A stretch of DNA of 64,000 nucleotides from Variovorax paradoxus (lineage in GTDB: Bacteria; Pseudomonadota; Gammaproteobacteria; Burkholderiales; Burkholderiaceae_C). Below, piece after piece: positions 34,304-43,980 of the stretch. Below the pieces are notes generated by a model. It had not been told where the DNA came from and made no database searches. It worked only from the letters and a program-made list of their open reading frames with translations. A program made the position numbers and the translations under genes. Positions within the stretch are counted from its first letter, which is position 1; each line of letters starts with the position of its first letter. The stretch covers positions 434,001-498,000 of the forward strand of contig NZ_JAUSRN010000002.1 of assembly GCF_030811855.1 (NCBI RefSeq). The letters run 5' to 3'.

Positions 34304-35827
34304 ATGAACGACAGCCCCCTGCTTCGCCTGCACCCGCACGACAACGTGCTGGTTGCCAAGAGCCCTATCGCCCTGGGCGAAACGATTGCCGAATTCGGCG
34401 TGCGTGCGCGTGCGCAGATTCCCGCGGGGCACAAGATCGCGTCGCGCGCCATTGCGGCCGGCGAGCAGGTCAAGAAGTACGACACGGTCATCGGCGTGGC
34501 CTCGCGCGACCTGGAGGCGGGTGACTACGTGCACAGCCACAACCTCACGCTGGTCGACTCCTACCGCGACCCGGCTTTTTGCCAGGACGTGCGGCCGGTG
34601 GCCTATGTGCCCGATGCGGAGCGCGCAAGCTTCATGGGCTTTGTGCGTGCCGATGGCCGCGTGGGCACGCGCAACTTCATCGGCATCCTCTCGTCGGTCA
34701 ACTGCTCGGCCACCGTCATCAAGCGCATTGCGGCGCACTTCACGCCCGAGCGGCTGGCGGCCTTTCCCAACGTGGACGGCGTGGCCGCCTTTGCGCAGAC
34801 CAGCGGCTGCGGCATGTCTTCGCCGAGCGAGCATTTCGACGTGCTGCGCCGCACGCTGGCGGGCTATGCGCGCCACCCCAACCTGGCCGGCGTGCTGATC
34901 GTGGGCCTGGGCTGCGAGCGCAACCAGGTCGATGCGCTGGTCGACTCGCAAGGGCTCCAGCAGGGCCGCTTGATGCGCACGATGGTGATGCAGGACGTGG
35001 GCGGTACGCGCCAGACGATCGAAGCCGGCATTCGCGCCATCGAAGACATGCTGCCCGAAGCCAATGCCGCGCAGCGCACCCGCGTCGGTGCAAACCACCT
35101 GAAGATCGGGCTGGAGTGCGGCGGCTCGGACGGCTTCTCGGGCATCACGGCCAACCCCGCATTGGGCGCGGCAATGGACGTGCTGGTGCGCCATGGCGGC
35201 ACGGCCATTCTTTCCGAGACACCCGAGATTCACGGTGTCGAATTCATGCTGACGCGGCGCGCCGTCACGCCCGAGGTCGGCCAGAAACTGCTCGACCGGC
35301 TGGCCTGGTGGGAGCGCTATGCGGCCGGCCAGAACGCACAGTTCAACGGCGTGGTCGGGCACGGCAACCAGGCCGGCGGGCTGGCCAACATCTTCGAAAA
35401 ATCGCTCGGCTCGGCCATGAAGGGCGGCACCACGCCGCTGCAGGCCGTGTACGAATACGCGGAGCCCATCGACAAGGCCGGCTTCGTCTTCATGGATTCG
35501 CCGGGCTACGACCCCGTGGCGGTCACCGGGCAAATTGCCAGCGGCGCGCAGCTGATCTGCTTCACCACCGGTCGCGGCTCGATGTTCGGCAGCAAGCCGG
35601 CGCCGACCATCAAGCTGGCCAGCAACACGCCGATGTTCAAGCGCTTGGAAGAAGACATGGACATCAACTGCGGCGTGGTGATCGACGGCGAACTCTCTGT
35701 CCCCGAGCTGGGGCAACAGATCTTCGAGCAGATATTGCGCCATGCCTCCGGCGAACGCACGCGCAGCGAAGCGCTGGGCCTGGGCGATCATGAATTCGTG
35801 CCATGGCATCTGGGCATCGTCAGCTGA
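34304..35827 (+). CDS. UxaA/GarD-family sugar-acid dehydratase (altronate/galactarate dehydratase-like)
   Basis: 507 residues: an N-terminal SAF domain ([20 protein letters not shown]) and the large D-galactarate/altronate dehydratase domain. Cysteines expected to bind Fe are in [16 protein letters not shown] and [11 protein letters not shown]. Family members remove water from altronate, galactarate or similar aldonic/aldaric acids to give 2-keto-3-deoxy acids. The next gene encodes an aldolase of the type that splits such products, consistent with a dehydrate-then-cleave route. The exact acid cannot be read from sequence. It starts one base after the preceding stop. Confidence 0.9.
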   Translation: MNDSPLLRLHPHDNVLVAKSPIALGETIAEFGVRARAQIPAGHKIASRAIAAGEQVKKYDTVIGVASRDLEAGDYVHSHNLTLVDSYRDPAFCQDVRPVAYVPDAERASFMGFVRADGRVGTRNFIGILSSVNCSATVIKRIAAHFTPERLAAFPNVDGVAAFAQTSGCGMSSPSEHFDVLRRTLAGYARHPNLAGVLIVGLGCERNQVDALVDSQGLQQGRLMRTMVMQDVGGTRQTIEAGIRAIEDMLPEANAAQRTRVGANHLKIGLECGGSDGFSGITANPALGAAMDVLVRHGGTAILSETPEIHGVEFMLTRRAVTPEVGQKLLDRLAWWERYAAGQNAQFNGVVGHGNQAGGLANIFEKSLGSAMKGGTTPLQAVYEYAEPIDKAGFVFMDSPGYDPVAVTGQIASGAQLICFTTGRGSMFGSKPAPTIKLASNTPMFKRLEEDMDINCGVVIDGELSVPELGQQIFEQILRHASGERTRSEALGLGDHEFVPWHLGIVS

Positions 35828-35864
35828 CGGCGCGCACACAACACTATCCAATTCAAGAGACCTC

Positions 35865-36668
35865 ATGCCAGCTCACAACTCTTTCAAGACGGCCCTGGCC
35901 GCACGCCGCCCGCAGATCGGCCTCTGGCTCTCGATGGCCGCCCCCTATTTGGCCGAGGTGAGCGCCACCGCGGGTTTCGACTGGCTGCTGATCGACGGCG
36001 AGCACGCGCCCAACGACCTGCGCTCGACCCTGGCCGCGCTGCAGGCCGTGGCGCCCCACGCCGCGCAGCCGGTGGTTCGCGCGGTGCAGGGCGAGACGGC
36101 GCTTATCAAGCAACTGCTCGACATCGGCGCCAAGAACCTGCTGGTGCCCATGGTCGATACCGCCAATCAGGCCCGCGCATTGGTTTCGGCCACTCGCTAT
36201 CCACCGTTGGGCATCCGCGGGGTCGGCAGCGCCGTGGGCCGCGCGTCTCAGTGGAGCGCGCGTACCGACTACCTGGACATCGCCGACGAAGAAGTCTGCC
36301 TGCTGGTGCAGGTGGAAACGGTGAAGGCGCTCTCCAACCTGACGCAAATATGCGAAGTGGATGGCATTGACGGCGTCTTCATCGGCCCAGCCGACCTGGC
36401 CGCATCGATGGGTCATCGGGGCCGGCCCGGCCACCCTGAGGTGCAGGCCGCGATCGAAGCCGCGATGCGCACCATCGTGGCTTCGGGCAAGGCCGCGGGC
36501 ACGCTCACGTCGGATCCGAAGCTGGCGCGGCGCTATCTGGAACTCGGCTGCACTTTTGTGGCGGTCGGTGTCGACGTGCTGTTGTTTGCGGGCGCCGCCC
36601 GCAAGCTGGCCGCCGATTTCAACGGCGCGCCGCCTGCTGCAGAGCCGGTCTCGCGCGCGGCTTACTGA
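35865..36668 (+). CDS. HpcH/HpaI-family class II aldolase
   Basis: 267 residues forming a TIM barrel of the HpaI/GarL/RhmA group. These are metal-dependent aldolases producing pyruvate plus an aldehyde from 2-keto-3-deoxy or 4-hydroxy-2-keto acids. Motifs: [15 protein letters not shown] (catalytic His), QVETVKAL (metal-binding Glu), [20 protein letters not shown] (metal-binding Asp). It follows the dehydratase by 37 bases on the same strand, so it probably cleaves that enzyme's keto-deoxy product. The ribosome site is modest (AGAGACC). Confidence 0.9.
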   Translation: MPAHNSFKTALAARRPQIGLWLSMAAPYLAEVSATAGFDWLLIDGEHAPNDLRSTLAALQAVAPHAAQPVVRAVQGETALIKQLLDIGAKNLLVPMVDTANQARALVSATRYPPLGIRGVGSAVGRASQWSARTDYLDIADEEVCLLVQVETVKALSNLTQICEVDGIDGVFIGPADLAASMGHRGRPGHPEVQAAIEAAMRTIVASGKAAGTLTSDPKLARRYLELGCTFVAVGVDVLLFAGAARKLAADFNGAPPAAEPVSRAAY

Positions 36669-36686
36669 AAACAAGATCAGAAAAAC

Positions 36687-37736
36687 CTACGGAAGGTTCT
36701 CGCGAAAGATCACCTGGCTGCGGGTGGTCTCCACGCCGCTGAGCGCTTCGCGCTTGTCGCGCAGGTTGGCGAAGATGCGCACGCAGTTCATCAGTGTGGT
36801 GTGCGGGCTCTGCGTGATCACCGCATCCATGCTGCCGTCGATCAAGAGCGTGCGCGTGTCGGGTGTGAGGCCGTGCCCGATGAAGACCACCTTCTGCTCT
36901 CGCCCCGCCTCCTTCAACGCCCGCGCCACGCCGTCGGACGCACCGCCGATGTTGTAGATGCCGCCCATGTCGGGGTACTGCTCCAGCAGCGCACGCGTCT
37001 GCCGGTAATTCTTGCCGGCGTCGTCCTGCCCTTCGCGCAGGCCCACCACTTCGAGCTTCGGAAACATCTCGTCGATCACGTGGAGGAAGCCGGCTTCGCG
37101 CTCCTCGTGCGCCTTGTAGCTCAGGCTGCCCGCGATGAGCGCCACCTTGGCGGCGCGCGCGCCGATGAAGCGACCGATGAGATAGCCCGCGGTGCGACCC
37201 GCTGCCCGGTTGTCGAGTCCCACGAAGGCGGCGCGCTCGGAGTTCGATAGATCCGAAATCAGCGTGACCACAGGCAGTCCGCGCGCAGCGAGCGCCGCCA
37301 CGGCCTCGCGCACCGCGGGGTGCTCCAGCGCCATCATCGCGATGCCATCGCAGCGCTGGCCATGGCGCCGCAGCGCATCGGCCAGCTCTTGCGGGTTGAA
37401 GCTCTCGATGAACACCGTGCGGCACTGCACGTTGAAAGGCGCCCAGTGTTCCTGCGAATAGCCGACCATGTCGCCAAGCATGCGGATGAAGCGGTTGGTG
37501 CCCGCCGGCAGCAGAAACACCAGCCTGAGCGGCGGCGGCGTGAGCGCGGCGTAGAGCTCGGGGCCGGGCAGGTAGTCGAGTTCGCCCGCGGCCTTGAGCA
37601 CGCGCTGCACCGTGGCGTCGCGCACGCCAGAGCGGCGGTTGAGCACACGGTCGACGGTGGCGGTCGAGACCTGCGCGGCGCGCGCAATGTCGACCACGCG
37701 TGCGCGGCGTGCATCGGTTGAAGGGTTATCCCGCAT
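36687..37736 (-). CDS. LacI-family regulator of the TRAP/RuBisCO-like operon
   Basis: 349 residues: N-terminal LacI helix-turn-helix (VVDIARAAQVSTATVDRVLN) and a ribose-binding-protein-like effector domain (IAMMALEHPAVREAVAALAA; VGLDNRAAGRTAGYLIGRF; GHGLTPDTRTLLIDGSMDAV). This domain type senses sugars or sugar acids. It converges on the aldolase gene (18-base gap) and diverges from the TRAP transporter operon, whose promoter region holds a symmetrical site. It most likely represses that operon until the substrate is present. Confidence 0.92.
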   Translation of the reverse strand: MRDNPSTDARRARVVDIARAAQVSTATVDRVLNRRSGVRDATVQRVLKAAGELDYLPGPELYAALTPPPLRLVFLLPAGTNRFIRMLGDMVGYSQEHWAPFNVQCRTVFIESFNPQELADALRRHGQRCDGIAMMALEHPAVREAVAALAARGLPVVTLISDLSNSERAAFVGLDNRAAGRTAGYLIGRFIGARAAKVALIAGSLSYKAHEEREAGFLHVIDEMFPKLEVVGLREGQDDAGKNYRQTRALLEQYPDMGGIYNIGGASDGVARALKEAGREQKVVFIGHGLTPDTRTLLIDGSMDAVITQSPHTTLMNCVRIFANLRDKREALSGVETTRSQVIFRENLP

Positions 37737-37810
37737 ACATCAAAAACCATCAAGCCAGAGTTTGACCTGGATCATGCAGGCTTTTATCTTCACTGGGCAC
37801 CAAACACAAG

Positions 37811-37828
37811 GATGCATCAGATTGCATC
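37811..37828. promoter_or_regulatory. Candidate LacI-type operator upstream of the TRAP operon
   Basis: GATGCA-TCAGAT-TGCATC is a perfect 6-bp inverted repeat in the LacI-TRAP divergent gap, 22 bases before the TRAP gene start. It is the most symmetrical element in that gap. Assignment to the adjacent LacI protein is an inference. Confidence 0.5.
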
Positions 37829-37850
37829 AACCGCATCACGGAGACAAGAC

Positions 37851-38879
37851 ATGACCTCGACCACCCGCCTGACCCGCCGCGGCGCCCTGCGCACGCTTTC
37901 CGCCCTCCCCGCCGCCGGCATCGTGGCGGCCGTGCCGCGCATGGCACGCGCGGCCGAGTTCTCGTACAAGTACGGCAACAACCTGCCGCTCACGCATCCG
38001 CTGAACATTCGGGCGCAAGAGGCGGCCGACCGCATCGCCAAGGAAACCAAGGGCCGCGTAGAGATCAAGATCTTTCCCAACAACCAGCTGGGCGGCGACA
38101 CCGACATGCTGGCGCAGGTGCGATCGGGTGGCATCGAGTTCTTCACACCCTCGGCGCTGGTCATTGCCACGCTGGTGCCGGTGGCGGCCATCAACGCGGT
38201 GGGCTTTGCCTTCAACGACTACGGCCAGGTCTGGTCGGCGATGGACGGCAAGCTCGGCGCGCACGTGCGCGGCGCCATTGCCAAGTCGCGCCTCTACGCT
38301 TTCGAGAAGATGTGGGACAACGGCTTTCGCCAGACCACCAGCAGCAAGGCCCCGGTCACCAACGCGAAGGACATGGACGGCCTGAAGATCCGCGTGCCAG
38401 TGAGCCCGTTGTCCATATCGATGTTCAAGGGCCTGGGCGCCGCGCCCGCGAGCCTGCAGTTCAGCGAGGTCTACTCCGCCCTGCAGACCAAGATTGTTGA
38501 TGCGCAGGAGAACCCGCTGCCGATCATCCAGGTGGCCAAGCTGTTCGAGGTGCAGAAGTTCTGCTCGCTCACCAACCACATCTGGGACGGCTACTGGTTC
38601 ATTGCCAACGGCCGCGCATGGGAGGCGCTGCCCGACGACCTGAAGACCATCGTCGCGCGCGCCATCAATGACGCCGGCATGCAGCAGCGCGAAGACATCA
38701 AGAAGCTCAACGAATCTGTCGTTGGCGACCTGCAGGCCAAGGGGCTCACCATCAATCGGCCGGTGGCTGACAGCTTTCGCGCCAAGCTGCGCGACTCTGG
38801 CTTCTATGGCGAGTGGAAGGGCCGCTTCGGCCCCGAAGCGTGGGCGCTGCTCGAAGGCGCGGTCGGCAAGCTGGCCTGA
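37851..38879 (+). CDS. TRAP transporter solute-binding protein (DctP)
   Basis: 342 residues with a twin-arginine-type signal (TRLTRRGALRTLSALPAAGI) cleaved near ARAAEFSYKY. DctP features: YGNNLPLTHPLNIRAQEAAD, the carboxylate-binding Arg region MDGLKIRVPVSPLSISMFKG, and VYSALQTKIVDAQENPLPI. It feeds the fused permease encoded six bases downstream. ATG 37851 was preferred to an upstream in-frame ATG at 37812, which lies in the operator. The ligand is probably a sugar acid or its lactone, judging from the downstream enzymes. Confidence 0.92.
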   Translation: MTSTTRLTRRGALRTLSALPAAGIVAAVPRMARAAEFSYKYGNNLPLTHPLNIRAQEAADRIAKETKGRVEIKIFPNNQLGGDTDMLAQVRSGGIEFFTPSALVIATLVPVAAINAVGFAFNDYGQVWSAMDGKLGAHVRGAIAKSRLYAFEKMWDNGFRQTTSSKAPVTNAKDMDGLKIRVPVSPLSISMFKGLGAAPASLQFSEVYSALQTKIVDAQENPLPIIQVAKLFEVQKFCSLTNHIWDGYWFIANGRAWEALPDDLKTIVARAINDAGMQQREDIKKLNESVVGDLQAKGLTINRPVADSFRAKLRDSGFYGEWKGRFGPEAWALLEGAVGKLA

Positions 38880-38885
38880 TCGTCC

Positions 38886-40781
38886 ATGGTGCATGAATCC
38901 ACTTTCGAGGCTGCGCCGTTCGTGGGCGCGGGGCCGTCCGCCAACGCACTGAGCGGCATGGCGGGCCGCGCCGACCGCGTGCTGGGCAGCGTGGTCGAGG
39001 CGGTGGCCGCGCTGCTGGTGCTGGCCGAGATCTGCGTGCTATTCGCGGGCGTGGTGTCGCGCTATGTGTTCCATGCGCCGCTGGTGTGGTCGGACGAGCT
39101 CGCGTCCATCCTCTTCCTTTGGCTGTCGATGCTCGGTGCGGTGGTCGCGCTCCGGCGCGGCGAGCACATGCGCATGACGGCGCTGCTGCAGAAGGTGACG
39201 CCCTCGACGCGCGCCATGCTCGATGCTTTCGCGATCGCGGCTTCGATCGCGTTCCTGGTGTTGATCATCTGGCCGTCCATCGACTACGCGCACGAAGAGT
39301 CGTTCATCGTCACGCCCGCACTGGAGATCAGCAACGCCTGGCGCGCCGCGGCCATCCCGGCCGGCATCGGCATCATGGTGGTGATGGCCCTGCTGCGTTT
39401 GCTGCGCGTGTGCACGGGGCGGCAGATCGCGGTCGCGGTGCTGGGCATGGGCGCGCTGGTGGCGGCCTTCTGGGTCGCGGCGCCGCTGTTCGCTACGCTG
39501 GGCAAGTTCAACCTGGTGATCTTCTTCGTGGTGGTGGTGGCGGCCACGGTGCTCTCGGGCGTGCCCATTGCCTTCTCTTTCGCGCTGGCCACATTCGGCT
39601 ACCTGGCGCTCACCACACGCACGCCGCTGCTGGTGATGGTAGGCCGGCTGGACGAAGGCATGTCGCACCTCATCCTGCTTGCGGTGCCGCTCTTCATCTT
39701 TCTGGGTGCGCTGATCGAGATGACGGGCATGGCGCGCGCCATGATCCAGTTTCTTGCGAGCTTGCTGGGCCACGTGCGCGGCGGCCTCTCGTATGTGCTG
39801 ATCGGCGCGATGTACCTGGTATCGGGCATCTCGGGCTCCAAGATCGCCGACATGGCGGCCATTGCGCCCGTGCTGTTTCCGGAGATGGTCAAGCGCGGCG
39901 CCAAGCCCGGCGACCTGGTGGCGCTGCTCTCGGCCACGGGGGCGCAGACAGAGACCATACCGCCGTCGATCGTGCTGATCACCATCGGCTCGGTCACGGG
40001 CATTTCGATTGCCGCGCTGTTCACAGGCGGGCTGCTGCCGGCCGTGGTGCTCGGCGCCGCGCTGTGCGTGGTGGTGTGGTGGCGCTACCGGCGCGAAGAC
40101 CTGAGCGGCGTGCAGCGCCACAGCAAGCGCGAGATCGGCAAGCTGCTGCTGGTCGCGCTGCCGGCGGTGCTGCTGCCCTTCGTGATTCGCGCGGCCGTGG
40201 TCGAAGGCGTGGCCACAGCCACCGAGGTGTCGACCATCGGCATCGTCTATTCGGCGCTGGTGGGGCTTTTTGTTTACCGGCAGTTCGACTGGAAGCGGCT
40301 CAAGCCGATGCTGATCGACACGGCATCGCTCTCGGGCGCGATCATCTTCATTGTCGGCTGTGCCACGGCCATGGCCTGGGGCCTCACGCAGTCGGGCTTT
40401 TCGCAAGACCTGGCGCGCGTGATGGGCGCGCTGCCGGGCGGCGCCTACGGCTTCCTGGCGGTGTCGATCGTCGCCTTCATCGTGCTGGGGAGCGTGCTCG
40501 AAGGCATTCCGGCCATCGTGCTGTTCGGGCCGCTGTTGTTTCCCATTGCCAAGGCCGCGGGCGTGCACGAGGTGCACTACGCCATGGTTGTCATCTTCGC
40601 GATGGGCATCGGCCTGTTCGCGCCGCCCTTTGGCGTGGGCTACTACGGCGCCTGCGCGGTGAGCAAGGTCAACCCCGACGAAGGCATCAAGCACATCTGG
40701 GGCTACATCGCCGCAATGCTGGTGGGCCTGGTGATCGTGGCCGCCTTCCCATGGTTCTCGACCGGCTTTCTCAAGTTCTGA
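38886..40781 (+). CDS. TRAP transporter permease, fused DctQ-DctM
   Basis: 631 residues. Residues ~1-190 are the small four-helix DctQ subunit (RYVFHAPLVWSDELASILFL, RRGEHMRMTALLQKV). The rest is the 12-helix DctM subunit (LFIFLGALIEMTGMARAMIQ, GGLSYVLIGAMYLVSGISGS, ATGAQTETIPPSIVLI). DctQM fusions occur naturally in many TRAP systems and use a Na+ gradient for high-affinity uptake. It forms a complete transporter with the preceding binding protein. Confidence 0.93.
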   Translation: MVHESTFEAAPFVGAGPSANALSGMAGRADRVLGSVVEAVAALLVLAEICVLFAGVVSRYVFHAPLVWSDELASILFLWLSMLGAVVALRRGEHMRMTALLQKVTPSTRAMLDAFAIAASIAFLVLIIWPSIDYAHEESFIVTPALEISNAWRAAAIPAGIGIMVVMALLRLLRVCTGRQIAVAVLGMGALVAAFWVAAPLFATLGKFNLVIFFVVVVAATVLSGVPIAFSFALATFGYLALTTRTPLLVMVGRLDEGMSHLILLAVPLFIFLGALIEMTGMARAMIQFLASLLGHVRGGLSYVLIGAMYLVSGISGSKIADMAAIAPVLFPEMVKRGAKPGDLVALLSATGAQTETIPPSIVLITIGSVTGISIAALFTGGLLPAVVLGAALCVVVWWRYRREDLSGVQRHSKREIGKLLLVALPAVLLPFVIRAAVVEGVATATEVSTIGIVYSALVGLFVYRQFDWKRLKPMLIDTASLSGAIIFIVGCATAMAWGLTQSGFSQDLARVMGALPGGAYGFLAVSIVAFIVLGSVLEGIPAIVLFGPLLFPIAKAAGVHEVHYAMVVIFAMGIGLFAPPFGVGYYGACAVSKVNPDEGIKHIWGYIAAMLVGLVIVAAFPWFSTGFLKF

Positions 40782-40817
40782 CAACAACAACACACTCACA
40801 TCACCGGAGCAACCGCA

Positions 40818-41357
40818 ATGAGTCGATTCCTCGGCGAGATCCGCCAGCTGGGCTATGTCGTGCACGACATCGAGGCCGCCATGGACTACTGGAGCACCAC
40901 GCTGGGCGTGGGCCCGTGGTTCTACAACCCGAAGGTGCCCATCAAGAACTACCGCTACAAGGGCGAGGCGCACGAGCCGCACAACTCGGTGGCGCTGGCC
41001 AATTCGGGCTACGTGCAAGTGGAGCTGATCCAGACCCGCAACGACGTGCCTTCGATGTACCGCGACTTCTTGCAGGCCGGGCGCACCGGGCTGCAGCACG
41101 TGGCGTACTGGACAGCCAACTACGACGCCGACCTGGCGCGCCTCACCGCGCAGGGCTTCAAGCCCGTGATGAGCGGCGAAGTGGGCGAGCGCGGCCGATT
41201 CATCTACTTCGATACCGAATACCACCCGGGCACGGTGATCGAGCTCTCCGAAGTGGCAGGCCCCAAGGGCAAGATGTTCGACCTGATCCGCAGTGCATCC
41301 GAAGGCTGGAACGGCAGCGAACCGGTGCGGCCCTTCCCCGACCTGAGCAAGCTGTGA
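40818..41357 (+). CDS. VOC-family (glyoxalase-fold) metalloenzyme
   Basis: 179 residues with the paired beta-alpha-beta-beta-beta units of the vicinal-oxygen-chelate fold. Likely metal ligands: His16 (GYVVHDIEAAMDYW), Glu in YVQVELIQ, His in LQHVAYW and Glu in TVIELSE. Members catalyse isomerisation, epimerisation or ring cleavage on substrates with vicinal oxygens. Within a sugar-acid operon, an isomerase or epimerase of a keto acid is more likely than a glyoxalase. It is preceded by GGAG and followed by the RuBisCO-like gene almost without a gap. Confidence 0.85.
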   Translation: MSRFLGEIRQLGYVVHDIEAAMDYWSTTLGVGPWFYNPKVPIKNYRYKGEAHEPHNSVALANSGYVQVELIQTRNDVPSMYRDFLQAGRTGLQHVAYWTANYDADLARLTAQGFKPVMSGEVGERGRFIYFDTEYHPGTVIELSEVAGPKGKMFDLIRSASEGWNGSEPVRPFPDLSKL

Positions 41358-41365
41358 GCACGTCG

Positions 41366-42637
41366 ATGGCGCATGCCGAACGCATCCACGCTCGCTACCT
41401 CATCGAGACTCCGCTGGACCTGGCCGCCGTCGCCGAGGTGATGGCCGGCGAGCAATCCTGCGGCACCTTCACGCGTGTGGAGGGCGAGACCGATGCGCTG
41501 CGCGAACGCGCGCGTGCCACGGTCGAGGCCATCAACGAGCTTGCGCCCGCCGAAGCGCCCAGCCTGCCGAATGCACTGCTCGAACGCAAAGGCACGCGCG
41601 GGCCGTGGCGGCGCGCGCATGTCGACATTTCTTTTCCGGTGGCGAACATCGGCGCCAACTTGCCGACGCTTGCGGCGACGGTGTCGGGCAACCTGTACGA
41701 CCTGGGCGAAGTGACCGGCCTGCGGCTCGAATCGCTGCGCCTTCCTGCCGCCTACCGCGCACGCTTCGAGATGCCGCGCGCCGGCATCGCTGGCACGCGG
41801 CGTGCGACGGGAGTGGCAAGTGGCGCGCTGGTCGGCACGATCATCAAACCGAACGTGGGCCTTTCCGCGGCCGAGACCGCCGAGCTGGTCGCAAGGCTCT
41901 GCGCCGCGGGCGTCGACTTCATCAAGGACGACGAGGTTTGCGCCGACCCCGCGCATGCGCCGCTCGCCGAGCGCGTGCCCGCCGTGATGGCCGCGGTGCG
42001 CGCACACCAGGAGCGTACCGGCAAGCACGTGATGGTGGCCTTCAACATCACCGACGAAACCGATGCGATGAAGCGGCATGCCGACCTGGTGGAGCGCGAA
42101 GGCGGATCTTGCGTGATGGCCAGCCTCAACTGGTGCGGCCACTCGGGCATCCAGACACTGCGGCGCCATACCGGCCTGACGCTGCATGGGCACCGCAATG
42201 GCTACGGCGCGCTGTCTCGGCATCCGCTGCTCGGTATTTCGTTCCAGGCTTATCAAACGCTGTGGCGGCTTGCGGGCGTGGACCACATGCACGTGCACGG
42301 CCTGCAGGGCAAGTTCTCGCAGCCCGACAGCGAAGTCATCGAATCGGCGCGCGACTGCTTCACGCCGCTGGCCGATGCCGCGGACGACCGGGTGATGCCC
42401 GCCTTCTCGTCGGGCCAGTGGGCCGGCACCGTGCCTGCCACCTGGGCGGCCATCGGCAGCGACGACCTGCTCTTCATGGCCGGCGGCGGCATCCTCGCGC
42501 ATCCCGATGGCGCGGCGGCCGGCGTGAACAGCATCCGCCAAGCCTGGTCGGCCGTGTGCGCCGGCACCACGCTGGACGAAGCGGCCCTCAGCGCGCCCGA
42601 ACTGGCGCGCGCCCTCGCCTTCTTTGGCAAGCGATGA
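41366..42637 (+). CDS. RuBisCO-like protein (form IV), candidate sugar-acid enzyme
   Basis: 423 residues of the RuBisCO large-chain superfamily. Metal-site residues are kept: the carbamylated-Lys position (Lys187), Asp189 and Glu190 in DFIKDDEVC, His/Arg in LTLHGHRNG, DHMHVHGLQGKF, and MAGGGILAHPDG. The canonical IKPKLGLS is altered to IKPNVGLS (Asn163 for the catalytic Lys177 of RuBisCO), so CO2 fixation is not expected. It is clustered with a DUF1537 kinase, as in the reported 3-oxo-isoapionate-4-phosphate decarboxylase and transcarboxylase/hydrolase (OiaC/OiaX) of D-apionate catabolism. GTG 41354, overlapping the previous stop as GTGA, is an alternative start. Confidence 0.88.
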   Translation: MAHAERIHARYLIETPLDLAAVAEVMAGEQSCGTFTRVEGETDALRERARATVEAINELAPAEAPSLPNALLERKGTRGPWRRAHVDISFPVANIGANLPTLAATVSGNLYDLGEVTGLRLESLRLPAAYRARFEMPRAGIAGTRRATGVASGALVGTIIKPNVGLSAAETAELVARLCAAGVDFIKDDEVCADPAHAPLAERVPAVMAAVRAHQERTGKHVMVAFNITDETDAMKRHADLVEREGGSCVMASLNWCGHSGIQTLRRHTGLTLHGHRNGYGALSRHPLLGISFQAYQTLWRLAGVDHMHVHGLQGKFSQPDSEVIESARDCFTPLADAADDRVMPAFSSGQWAGTVPATWAAIGSDDLLFMAGGGILAHPDGAAAGVNSIRQAWSAVCAGTTLDEAALSAPELARALAFFGKR

Positions 42638-43980
42638 ACCCGGCTCCGGTCATCGTTTATTACGGCGACGATTTCACCGGCGCCACCGACACCCTCGGCA
42701 CCGCGGCGCGCGCCGGCTTGCGTGCCCTGCTGTTCCTCAAGACGCCCGATGCCGCGCGGCTCGCGCAAGCAGGGCCGCTCGACGTGCTGGGCATTGCCGG
42801 GGCGGCGCGCGCCATGCCGCCCGAAGCCATCGAGGCCGAACTGGCACCCGTCGCCGCGCTGTTCCGCTCCCTGGGCGCACGCGTGCTGCACTACAAGACT
42901 TGCTCGACCTTCGACAGCGCACCGCACATCGGCTCGATCGGCGCGGCAGTGCGCGCACTGCGCGGCGCCGTCGAACAGCCGTGGACCGCCATCGTCGGCG
43001 GGCAACCCAACCTTGGGCGGCATTGCCTCTTCGGCAATCTTTTCGCGGCGGCCGGCGCCGGTGGCGAGGTGTTTCGCATCGATCGGCATCCGACCATGAG
43101 CCGGCATCCCGTCACGCCGATGCACGAGGCGGACCTGCGGCTTCATCTGGCCGAACAGGGCCTGGCCGATGTGCGCTCCATTCCCTTCACGGTCATCTCG
43201 CAGGGGGCGAAGGTGCTCGGCGAGGCGCTGAACCGCACATTGCATGCACCCTTTGCCGACGACGCCGAAACCGGCGCCGTGCTATTCGACGTGGCCGACG
43301 CCCCGCAGCTCGCAGCCATCGGCCATGTGCTGTGGGCGCAGGCACGGCGTGCCACCCTGCTTGCCGTCGGCCCGAGCAGCGTTGTCGGTGCGCTGGCCAC
43401 CGCATTCAGTGCGCACGGCAATGCGAAGGCCGAACAACGCCACGTCGCTCCCGCGCGCGGCCCCGTGCTGGTGCTCGCCGGGAGCTTGTCGCCCGTAACG
43501 GCGCGGCAGGTGGCGGCGGCACAGTCCTTCGACATCGTGTGGCTCGACGCGCCAAGGCTCGCGCAACGCGACGCCGCCACGCTGGAGCGCCAAGCGCAAG
43601 AAATTGCCAAAGGGCTGGCACGCGGCTGCAACGTGCTGGCCTGTACCCGCCCCGCCGGCCAGGAAGTCAAGGAATTCAAGCTCGACGCCCAGGCGCTCGC
43701 GTGCGCCGGCGGCGACCTGCTGGCCAAGGTGCTGGCCAAGGTGCCGCTGCAACGCGTCGGCATTGCCGGGGGCGACACCTCGAGCCACGCCGTGCAGGCG
43801 CTCGATGCCTGGGGGCTTTCTTACGTGGCCGACATGGGCGCGGGCGCGTCGCTGTGCCGGGTTCACAGCGACAACCCGGCGCTCGACGGCATGGAGATCA
43901 TGCTAAAGGGCGGGCAGATGGGATCGGACGATGTCTTCGAGCGCCTGGTGCTGGGTGCGCCCAACTGCGCGCTCCAGTAA
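42634..43980 (+). CDS. DUF1537 four-carbon-acid-sugar-type kinase
   Basis: 448 residues of the DUF1537 family: N-terminal substrate domain with DDFTGATD (12-19), the linking GGQPNLGRHCLFGNLF and the C-terminal nucleotide domain with GIAGGDTSSHAVQAL. Known members phosphorylate erythronate, threonate, 2-oxo-tetronates or 3-oxo-isoapionate. It overlaps the RuBisCO-like gene by ATGA. A kinase followed by a phosphosugar-acid-consuming RuBisCO-like protein matches the OiaK-OiaC/X logic, although the oxidoisomerase ApnO that would precede it is not in the window. The true substrate must be tested. Confidence 0.9.
   Translation: MNPAPVIVYYGDDFTGATDTLGTAARAGLRALLFLKTPDAARLAQAGPLDVLGIAGAARAMPPEAIEAELAPVAALFRSLGARVLHYKTCSTFDSAPHIGSIGAAVRALRGAVEQPWTAIVGGQPNLGRHCLFGNLFAAAGAGGEVFRIDRHPTMSRHPVTPMHEADLRLHLAEQGLADVRSIPFTVISQGAKVLGEALNRTLHAPFADDAETGAVLFDVADAPQLAAIGHVLWAQARRATLLAVGPSSVVGALATAFSAHGNAKAEQRHVAPARGPVLVLAGSLSPVTARQVAAAQSFDIVWLDAPRLAQRDAATLERQAQEIAKGLARGCNVLACTRPAGQEVKEFKLDAQALACAGGDLLAKVLAKVPLQRVGIAGGDTSSHAVQALDAWGLSYVADMGAGASLCRVHSDNPALDGMEIMLKGGQMGSDDVFERLVLGAPNCALQ

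Noticed and set aside
39039..41225. A 728-codon leftward frame across the TRAP permease and VOC genes.
   Set aside because: Antisense to recognisable genes; composition is dominated by His, Arg and Gln with no membrane or domain pattern.
39086..41353. Upstream extension of the RuBisCO-like frame to 39086, giving a 1,183-residue protein.
   Set aside because: The extension overlaps the TRAP permease and VOC genes in a different frame and shows no protein-like composition. The family N-terminus begins at about 41366.
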